Below are positions 31,104-36,498 of a stretch of 36,498 bases of DNA, in pieces. The DNA is from an uncultured Bacillota bacterium. GTDB taxonomy: Bacteria > Bacillota > Clostridia > Christensenellales > Borkfalkiaceae. Position 1 is the first letter of the stretch; each line of letters opens with the position of its first letter. The stretch is from the NCBI GenBank assembly GCA_949297575.1, contig CASFTB010000021.1:1-36498 (forward strand), given 5' to 3'. The notes below the pieces were generated by a model that ran no database searches, was not told the origin of the DNA, and was given only the letters and a program-made list of their open reading frames with translations. Position numbers and translations under genes: made by a program.

Positions 31104-31952
31104 TCAAAGCTTTTTGCCGCACTTGGGGCAGAACACCGCGCCGTTCACGCAGAGCGTGCCGCAGACGGGGCACTTGACCTGCGCGGCCTTTGCGTCGGAT
31201 GTTCCGGAAGGTTCGGCTTTGCCGATCAATTTCTCCACCGCCTCCATCTCTCTCCGCTGCCGGATGCGCTCTGCCTTTTCTTCGTCCTGCCGGCGGATCG
31301 CTGCGTCGAGGTCGTCCTCCTTCTCGTGCAGTTCCTGCATCTTCTGTTTGAACTCGTCGGGGAAGTAGATCTCTTTGAGAGCAAAGCTCTCGAGGCTGAC
31401 GCCGAAGGCGAACAGCACCTCTTTGAACGCCTCTTCGATCATCTTGGAGATCTCCCCCTGCGTGGACGAGATGTCGAAATAGGAATAGCCGCTCAGCCGC
31501 TTGCCGAGTTCTGATTTGAGCATCTCGGTCAGCTTGGCGCGCGTCTTGAGGGCGATCTCCTTGGGGGAGATCTCCTCCTTGCCGAAAGCGGCGTACAGCC
31601 TGCCCGGCTGGAGGAGCCGGATGGTGTATTCGCCGTTGAGGCCGATCTCCGTCTCCAGGCGGCTCTTCTTGTCGCGGTACGGGATCCCTCCCACGCCCCA
31701 CACGAGGGTAAAGTTTTTGTTGCGGTTGACGCCGATGAGGGCGATGCTGTTGCCCTCCTTCCTCTCCCTTTTGGGGTTGATGACGTACCTGCCCGCGTCG
31801 AAGACGTTGGCGAGGCTGCCGTTGACGATGTACATCGCCTGGCACCCCATGCCGACGACGAGCTTCGCATCGTAGGCGAGGCGGGAGGTATCGATCTTCC
31901 AGGTGCAGAGCTCCGCCGCGGGCGTGACCTCGATCTCATCCAGCAATTTCAT
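31104..31952 (-). CDS. SPFH/band-7-like protein with C-terminal zinc ribbon (YdjI-like)
   Basis: The 282-residue protein resembles B. subtilis YdjI and other virion-core-protein-like SPFH members. The N-terminal beta-rich part (TSRLAYDAKLVVGMGCQAMYIVNGSLANVFDAGRYVI) is the start typical of this group. The SPFH helices follow (TRAKLTEMLKSELGKRLSGYSYFDIS, then MIEEAFKEVLFAFGVSLESFALKEIYFPDE), then a charged coiled coil (about 200-245) and a zinc ribbon (Cys 261, 264, 275, 278). There is no transmembrane helix, so it would bind the membrane from the cytosolic side. In B. subtilis ydjI shares an operon with pspA (ydjF), an ESCRT-III-fold protein, which supports a membrane-stress or membrane-shaping role here. 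It lies 29 bases before the coiled-coil gene. Confidence 0.88.
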   Translation of the reverse strand: MKLLDEIEVTPAAELCTWKIDTSRLAYDAKLVVGMGCQAMYIVNGSLANVFDAGRYVINPKRERKEGNSIALIGVNRNKNFTLVWGVGGIPYRDKKSRLETEIGLNGEYTIRLLQPGRLYAAFGKEEISPKEIALKTRAKLTEMLKSELGKRLSGYSYFDISSTQGEISKMIEEAFKEVLFAFGVSLESFALKEIYFPDEFKQKMQELHEKEDDLDAAIRRQDEEKAERIRQRREMEAVEKLIGKAEPSGTSDAKAAQVKCPVCGTLCVNGAVFCPKCGKKL

Positions 31953-31980
31953 ATTTCTTTCTCCTTCATGATTTTTTCGT

Positions 31981-33075
31981 TTATTTGCGGGCTTCGCCCA
32001 GTTTGTTGAGCACGAGGACGATGTATTTGGATGGCACGCACATGGTGATGCCCCCTTCGCTGTCCCCCGGGGTATAGGTGATCATGCCCAGGACGTTGTT
32101 GGAGGCGTCTAAAAGCGCGCCGCCCGAATTCCCGTGGTTGGCGGTGATGTCCGTCTGGATCACCTCGCGGATGCCGCTGCGGTGGCCGCCCTGGCGCTGC
32201 GGCGAAGAGACGACGCCGCGGCTGACGCTGAAGCGCAGCCCCAGCGGGTTGCCGATGGTGTACACTTCCTCGCCGTACTCCACGCCGTCCATGCGCAGGC
32301 GCAGATTTTCGCGGGAAGAGATGCGCTCGTCCATCATGCCCGTAAAGCGCAGGACCGCCACGTCATACTCGGGCGCGATGGCCAGCGGCATGAGGTTGTA
32401 CGACTTTTCGTCGATGGAGGGCTCGAACGAAGCGGTGACGGAACCGGGGTTCTCCCCCACGACGTGTGCGTTGGTGACGACGTAGCCGCCCTCCATGATG
32501 AAGCCGGAGCCGCACGAACCCACCCGCCTGTTCCCCTGCGTAAAGGTGGAATAGACCATGACGATGTTGGGCAGCGCATTGCGCACGCGCGCCTGAAAAC
32601 TGCCCTCGGGCATCTCGATGGGCCCGGCGACGGCGGGGCGCTTGGCGGCGGCTTCCCCCAAGATGCGCAGGCGCAGCCTGCTGGGCTCGTGCCCGCCGTC
32701 TGCGGCGATGCGCAGCCATTGCAGGGCAGACTCGACGTCGGGCGGGTCGAGGGAGAGCAAATACTCCGCCAGTTTGTACATGCCTCCGTAATGGCCGCGG
32801 AAGGCGAGCAGGCGGAAGATCTCGACTGCCTGCGCCTTGTCGCGCTCGACGCCGATGCCCGACGCCAGGCAGCAGGCCGCCTGATACAGCTTGTCGTTGT
32901 CAATAAAGTCTGCATATTTGGTGAACAGCGGGTTGCGATATACCCCCTTTGCGGGCGCCTCCGGCTGCTGCTCGGGCTTCTTTTCCGGCTCGGGCGCGGG
33001 GGCCGTGCGGTTCGCACCGCACGCGGGGCACATCTCTCCTTCATAAGGATAGCCGCATACTCTGCACTTGGTCAT
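31981..33075 (-). CDS. Trypsin-like serine protease with zinc ribbon and Sel1-like repeats
   Basis: The 364-residue protein starts with a short zinc ribbon (Cys 4, 7, 16, 19), a Pro/Glu/Lys linker, and a helical region (about 50-142) that reads as two Sel1-like repeats (KAQAVEIFRLLAFRGHYGGMYKLAEYL and VESALQWLRIAADGGHEPSRLRL). The protease domain has the full HtrA/DegP-like triad: His204 in VVTNAHVV, Asp238 in PEYDVAVLRF and Ser317 in HGNSGGALL. There is no signal peptide, transmembrane segment or PDZ domain, so it should act in the cytosol, unlike most HtrA proteases. The ribosome site GGAG lies seven bases upstream. It sits 28 bases before the SPFH gene and 18 after the XRE gene. Confidence 0.9.
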   Translation of the reverse strand: MTKCRVCGYPYEGEMCPACGANRTAPAPEPEKKPEQQPEAPAKGVYRNPLFTKYADFIDNDKLYQAACCLASGIGVERDKAQAVEIFRLLAFRGHYGGMYKLAEYLLSLDPPDVESALQWLRIAADGGHEPSRLRLRILGEAAAKRPAVAGPIEMPEGSFQARVRNALPNIVMVYSTFTQGNRRVGSCGSGFIMEGGYVVTNAHVVGENPGSVTASFEPSIDEKSYNLMPLAIAPEYDVAVLRFTGMMDERISSRENLRLRMDGVEYGEEVYTIGNPLGLRFSVSRGVVSSPQRQGGHRSGIREVIQTDITANHGNSGGALLDASNNVLGMITYTPGDSEGGITMCVPSKYIVLVLNKLGEARK

Positions 33076-33093
33076 ATCTTTCTCCTGCCGTGG

Positions 33094-33438
33094 TTATTTT
33101 TTTGTATCGTCGATCCTGGACAGCACTTTGCTGACGATGAGATCGATCTGCTCGTCCCTGACGGAGAGCTGCTCGGCCGCGCGTTCCTCCGCGTGGGCGG
33201 GTTCAATGGCGAGCAGGTAATCCGCCGATACGCCGTACAGCGCGCACAGCTTGCGCAGCACTTCGCTGTCGATGGAGGCGTCGCTGTTTTCGTACTTGCT
33301 GTACGTCTGCTGAGAGATGCCCAGCCTGCGCGCGACTTCCGCCTGCGTCAGGCCGTATTCGGCGCGCAGCGTTTTCAGCCGCACGGCCGTCTTGGGGAGC
33401 GCCTTCTTCGTCGCTCTTTCGACCTTTCTTGCTTCCAT
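33094..33438 (-). CDS. XRE-family transcriptional regulator
   Basis: The 114-residue protein has a Cro/C1-type helix-turn-helix at about residues 20-75 (VRLKTLRAEYGLTQAEVARRLGISQQTYSKYENSDASIDSEVLRKLCALYGVSADYLL), followed by a short helical tail that may dimerise. The start ATG is two bases after AAGGAGGAAG. It has its own promoter, and a short palindrome lies just upstream of the -35 box, so self-regulation is likely. Being at the head of the protease-SPFH-coiled-coil-ATPase genes, it probably controls them. Confidence 0.93.
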   Translation of the reverse strand: MEARKVERATKKALPKTAVRLKTLRAEYGLTQAEVARRLGISQQTYSKYENSDASIDSEVLRKLCALYGVSADYLLAIEPAHAEERAAEQLSVRDEQIDLIVSKVLSRIDDTKK

Positions 33439-33465
33439 GCTTCCTCCTTTTTATTTTATGACAAT

Positions 33466-33494
33466 ATTATATACCATTCTGAGTCAAAAATCAA
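33466..33494 (-). promoter_or_regulatory. Internal promoter in front of the XRE regulator
   Basis: TTGATT (33489-33494) and a perfect TATAAT (33466-33471) are 17 bases apart on the minus strand in an AT-rich gap. The five genes from the XRE regulator to the ATPase can therefore be transcribed without the LRR gene. Confidence 0.8.
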
Positions 33495-33495
33495 G

Positions 33496-33506
33496 AGTAT
33501 TTTACT
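33496..33506. promoter_or_regulatory. Candidate operator for the XRE regulator
   Basis: AGTATTTTACT is an 11-bp inverted repeat (AGTA-TTT-TACT) directly next to the -35 box. XRE repressors often bind short palindromes at such places. The stretch is AT-rich, so chance is possible. Confidence 0.35.
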
Positions 33507-33557
33507 ATTTTTTTTAAAATTATACAAAATATTTTTTGAGCACACGCCCTGTGCGGA

Positions 33558-36498
33558 TCATTTATCCCAGACGACCCTGCTTTTGAGCGACTTATCCCAC
33601 CCCTTGGGCCAGAAGAGCGGCTTTTTGCTGCGGCAGTAGATCTTTGCCCTGTCGCAGCCGTCAAGGATGTCATTTTTGAGCTCCGGAAGGATGTCTTGGA
33701 GGGTGATGCCTGTCAGATTGCGGCAACTTTGAAACGCGAGCCATCCGATGCTCGTCTCCCTGCCCTTGATCTCGACGCTCCTAAGCAGAATACCTCCCTG
33801 AAAGGCGAAATCCCCGATACTTGTCACGCTGCCCGGAATGACGACTTTTCGCAGTCCGGTGCAGCCTAGAAACGCAGAATCCCCGATGCTTGTCACGCCG
33901 TCCGGGATGGAGACATCCGCCAGCCCGGCACAATGACGAAACGCACCTCCTCCTATGCTCGTCACGCCCTTCGGAATGACGATGCTTTTCAAACTGTTAC
34001 AACCGTTAAAGGCGCTCGTGCCGATGCTCGTCACGCTGCCGTCCGCAGGGATCTCGCTGCTTTGGCACCCGGCGATCAGCGTCCTGCTTGCCGTCTTGAT
34101 CAGGCAATTGCCCGCGCTGTGGTAGACGGTGTTCCCCTCTTCAACAGTGATGCTCTTCAGCCCCCCGCAAAAGGAAAATACCAATTGTCCGATGTTCGTC
34201 ACACTGCGCGGGATGACAATACTCGTCAGGTTGCCGCAGAGGGAAAACGCATTCGGCGCGATGCTCGTCACGCCCTCCGGGATGATGACGCTCGTCAGTT
34301 TTTCGCATCCGCTGAAAGCTTTCTCGCCGATTTTCTTTACCCCCTGCGGAATGACCACGTCGCCGCCCTTGCCCTTGTACTTAACGAGGACGCTGCCTTT
34401 TATTCCAAAATCTTCCGCAGGGCTCGGGGAGTGTGCAATACCCTTGGAGGGGGAAACAGGCGCTTCGGCGGGGCGGCCGGGGCCCGCTTTGCGGGCGGGC
34501 GCCCCTCTGCCCTCCTGCACGGGCAGCCCCTTCGGCGAAGCAGGCGCGTCCCAGACGACCTTATCCCTGAGCGCTTCGTCCCACCCCTTTGGCCAAATAG
34601 AGGGTTTTTCGCCTTGGCAGTAGAGTTTTACCTTGTCGCAGCCTTCAAAGGCGTCCGACGCGATAAATGCGGCGCTGCGGGGGAGGTACACCGCCGCAAG
34701 CGCAGAACAATTGCGGAAAACCGCCGAGGGAAGTTCATCGACCCCTTCGGGCAGAGTGATGCTCTCTATACCGCTGTTTTCAAAGGCGCCCATGCCGATC
34801 GAGCGTACCCCTGCGGGAATGTCTATCGCCGCAAGTTTGCCGCAGCCGCTAAAGACAAAATCACCGATGCCGCGCAGGGATGCGGGCAGTTTCACCTCCG
34901 AAAGCTGCGCGCAGCCGTTGAAGAGCGTATCCGCCAGATACTCCATTCCGTCCGGCAGGCGTGCAGCCCTGAGCCGTTCGCAGCCGTTGAAACAGCTCGC
35001 CAGCGAGCGCACGCTGTCCGGAAGGGCGATACTCTCCAAATTGACGCAAAGGTCAAAGGCCGAGTCTCCGATCTCTTCCAGCCCCTCCTCAAATCGCACG
35101 GAGCGGAGCTTTTCACATTCCGCGAAGGCGGAGTTTCCGATACGCTTCAGCCCGGAAGGAAGGGGCACCTCTTCTAAAGATGCGCACCCGAAAAACGCCC
35201 TCAAGCCGATCTCCGCCGTTCCCTTCGCGAAGGAGACGCGGGCAAGGTTCCCGCACCTGTAAAAGGCCTCGCTTCCTATCTTTCTGACCCCTTCGGGGAA
35301 GAGGACGGAAGTGACCTTTGTATTGCTCCAAAATGCTTCCTTACCGATCTCCGTCACCCCCTCGGGGATGACCACGTCGCCGCCCTTGCCCTTATATCTG
35401 ACGAGGACGCCGTCCTCTATTTCAAAATCTTCCACAGGGCTCGGGGAGGGCGCCGCTGCGCGCCGAGGAGGGGCAGCCTGTACAGGTTGCGCGCCCTGTG
35501 CGGGGGCGTCCCAAACGACCTTATCCCTGAGCGCTTCGTCCCATCCCTGCGGCCAGACAGAGGGCTCTTCTCCCCGGCAGTAAAGTTTTACCTTATCGCA
35601 GCCATAAAACGCATCTTCCGCAATTTCCTGTATGCTCTCTGGAAATATAACGCTTATTAGATTGCTGCAACCGGAAAAAGCCCGATATCCGATACTCATC
35701 ACGTTGGCCGAGATCGTGATATTTGTCAGCTTGCTGCAACTGAGAAATGCATACTCTCCGATACTCGTCATGCTGTCCGGTATGGTTATACTCGCCAGAC
35801 CGCTACAGCCGTAAAACGCCCAATTCCCGATACTCGTCACGCCGTCCGGAATGGTGATGCTTGTCAATCTGCGACAAAACTGAAACGCCATCGCCCCTAT
35901 GCTCGTCACCCCCTGCGGGATGACCACGTCGCCGCCCTTGCCCTTGTATCTGACGAGGACGCCGCCCTCTATTTCAAAATCTTCCGCAGGGCTCGGGGAG
36001 GGTGCAATACCTTTGGAGGGGGAAACAGGCGCTTCGGCGGCGCGGGCGGGCTCTGCCGCGCGGGCCGCCGCCTCTCTGCGCAGGCGCTCCAGCTCCGCTT
36101 TCAGCGCCGCGGCCTCCTGTTCCGCTCTCTGCTTTTCGGCGGCGAGGCGCTCGCGCTCTCTCTTCTGTGACGCCGCCTCCTGCTCCGCCTTCTGCTTTTC
36201 GGCGGCGAGGCGTTCGCGCTCTTCTTTCAGCGCCGCGGCCTCCTGTTCCGCTCTCTGCTTTTCGGCGGCGAGGCGCTCGCTCTCCTTCGCTTTGCGAAGA
36301 GATTCTTCGTACTCTTCCCGCGCGGCGAAAAAGCCCCGCCCGCCGCATTCCGAGCAGAACTTCGCCTTGGCGAGGTTCTCCGCGCCGCACGCCGCGCAGT
36401 ACTTCACGCGTCCCGCCGCGGGCAGCGCCGTCTTGTATTCCAATACGCGCCGCACCACTTCCGCTACGTCGCTGCTCCGCTCGCACCCCGCAAAAAAT
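33558..36498 (-). CDS. Zinc-ribbon, coiled-coil, three-module BspA-like LRR protein (5' end outside the window)
   Basis: The frame is open to the right edge (reading FFAGCERSSDVAEVVRRVLEY before an in-frame GTG at 36458), so the true start probably lies outside. About 980 residues are visible. A zinc ribbon (CAACG...CSECG) comes first, then a charged coiled coil with a 21-residue unit three times (ERLAAEKQRAEQEAAALKEER and variants). Three modules follow, each opening with a DFEIE-GGVLVRYKGKGGDVVIP-type segment and closing with GCDKVKLYC...GWDEALRDKVVWD. Each module is filled with LRR_5 units such as LTSITIPDGVTSIGNWAFYGC. BspA-like LRRs are usually surface ligands, but no signal is visible here and the zinc ribbon argues for the cytosol. 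It probably binds proteins as a sensor or scaffold. Confidence 0.85.
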   Translation of the reverse strand, partial: FFAGCERSSDVAEVVRRVLEYKTALPAAGRVKYCAACGAENLAKAKFCSECGGRGFFAAREEYEESLRKAKESERLAAEKQRAEQEAAALKEERERLAAEKQKAEQEAASQKRERERLAAEKQRAEQEAAALKAELERLRREAAARAAEPARAAEAPVSPSKGIAPSPSPAEDFEIEGGVLVRYKGKGGDVVIPQGVTSIGAMAFQFCRRLTSITIPDGVTSIGNWAFYGCSGLASITIPDSMTSIGEYAFLSCSKLTNITISANVMSIGYRAFSGCSNLISVIFPESIQEIAEDAFYGCDKVKLYCRGEEPSVWPQGWDEALRDKVVWDAPAQGAQPVQAAPPRRAAAPSPSPVEDFEIEDGVLVRYKGKGGDVVIPEGVTEIGKEAFWSNTKVTSVLFPEGVRKIGSEAFYRCGNLARVSFAKGTAEIGLRAFFGCASLEEVPLPSGLKRIGNSAFAECEKLRSVRFEEGLEEIGDSAFDLCVNLESIALPDSVRSLASCFNGCERLRAARLPDGMEYLADTLFNGCAQLSEVKLPASLRGIGDFVFSGCGKLAAIDIPAGVRSIGMGAFENSGIESITLPEGVDELPSAVFRNCSALAAVYLPRSAAFIASDAFEGCDKVKLYCQGEKPSIWPKGWDEALRDKVVWDAPASPKGLPVQEGRGAPARKAGPGRPAEAPVSPSKGIAHSPSPAEDFGIKGSVLVKYKGKGGDVVIPQGVKKIGEKAFSGCEKLTSVIIPEGVTSIAPNAFSLCGNLTSIVIPRSVTNIGQLVFSFCGGLKSITVEEGNTVYHSAGNCLIKTASRTLIAGCQSSEIPADGSVTSIGTSAFNGCNSLKSIVIPKGVTSIGGGAFRHCAGLADVSIPDGVTSIGDSAFLGCTGLRKVVIPGSVTSIGDFAFQGGILLRSVEIKGRETSIGWLAFQSCRNLTGITLQDILPELKNDILDGCDRAKIYCRSKKPLFWPKGWDKSLKSRVVWDK
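34358..36030. repeat. Module-scale direct repeats in the LRR gene
   Basis: Near-identical DNA of about 80-110 bases recurs at roughly 35919-36030, 35369-35450 and 34358-34466 (the FEIE/YKGKGGDVVIP module start and the linker before it). Another recurs at about 35508-35600, 34549-34640 and 33564-33660 (the GWDEALRDKVVWD module end). These could recombine to add or remove whole LRR modules. Confidence 0.85.
36106..36290. repeat. 63-bp in-frame minisatellite, three copies
   Basis: A 63-base unit is repeated three times (the shared CTGCTTTTCGGCGGCGAGG starts at 36129, 36192 and 36255). It encodes three tandem 21-residue units, that is three heptads each, of the coiled coil of the LRR protein. 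Copy-number change would keep the frame and the coiled-coil phase. Confidence 0.9.

Noticed and set aside
31075..31845. N-terminal extension of the helical protein into the SPFH gene
   Set aside because: The extension is antisense-like low-complexity sequence overlapping a well-supported gene in another frame; the ATG at 31074 has AAGGAG.

Overview
The window is GC-rich (by eye roughly 60%) and dense with genes, almost all on the minus strand. It very probably comes from an endospore-forming member of the Bacillota, class Clostridia, plausibly an uncultured gut lineage. The evidence is SpoIIID, SpoVT, the order spoVT-yabM-yabN known from Bacillus subtilis, an isoleucine T-box leader, KtrAB potassium uptake, 2-hydroxyacyl-CoA dehydratase activase-type proteins and BspA-like leucine-rich repeat proteins. 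No rRNA or tRNA gene, CRISPR array, transposase or phage gene was seen.

Layout, left to right. At 1-133 is the start of a FeoA-like gene. At 305-2563 is a large secreted, membrane-anchored protein of unknown function with a consensus promoter and a strong terminator. At 2737-7752 a T-box-controlled transcript carries ileS, an RlmI/RlmK-type methyltransferase and an RluA-type pseudouridine synthase. At 7886-9919 a plus-strand gene encodes a zinc ribbon, TPR-like, LRR and CFI-box protein, which converges on a CBS protein with an N-terminal HEPN-like motif. At 10789-11460 is a nitrilase-like protein that appears to lack its catalytic residues. At 11642-14274 are ktrB and ktrA, separated by about 630 bases of strongly structured non-coding DNA. 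Three small genes follow (zinc-ribbon membrane protein, SHOCT protein, and a 59-residue protein). At 15603-18134 an AMP-forming ligase is paired with a multi-pass membrane acyltransferase. At 18319-22733 is the operon spoVT-yabM-yabN-dus, preceded by a sigma-G-like promoter. At 22734-23429 is non-coding DNA with a 13-bp tandem repeat. At 23430-27676 is a two-gene activase/dehydratase pair. At 27868-28146 is spoIIID with a good sigma-E promoter.

The most interesting region is 28323-36498. Six consecutive minus-strand genes encode, in transcription order: a zinc-ribbon/coiled-coil/three-module LRR protein (cut by the window edge), a small XRE regulator with its own promoter, an intracellular trypsin-like protease with a zinc ribbon and Sel1-like repeats, an SPFH (YdjI-like) protein with a zinc ribbon, a 525-residue charged helical protein, and an AAA ATPase. 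The ATPase has an MIT-like N-terminal helical domain and a Vps4/katanin-like ATPase core. An SPFH scaffold, a charged coiled-coil protein and a Vps4-like ATPase together suggest an ESCRT-like membrane-remodelling or membrane-stress system with its own regulator and protease. The assignment of individual domains rests on sequence motifs; the idea that they form one system is inference from tight, co-directional gene order.

Recurring themes are short zinc ribbons at the ends of otherwise unrelated proteins (five genes), small translational overlaps within operons, and clear vegetative promoters (several with 17-bp spacing) that can be read directly from the sequence.
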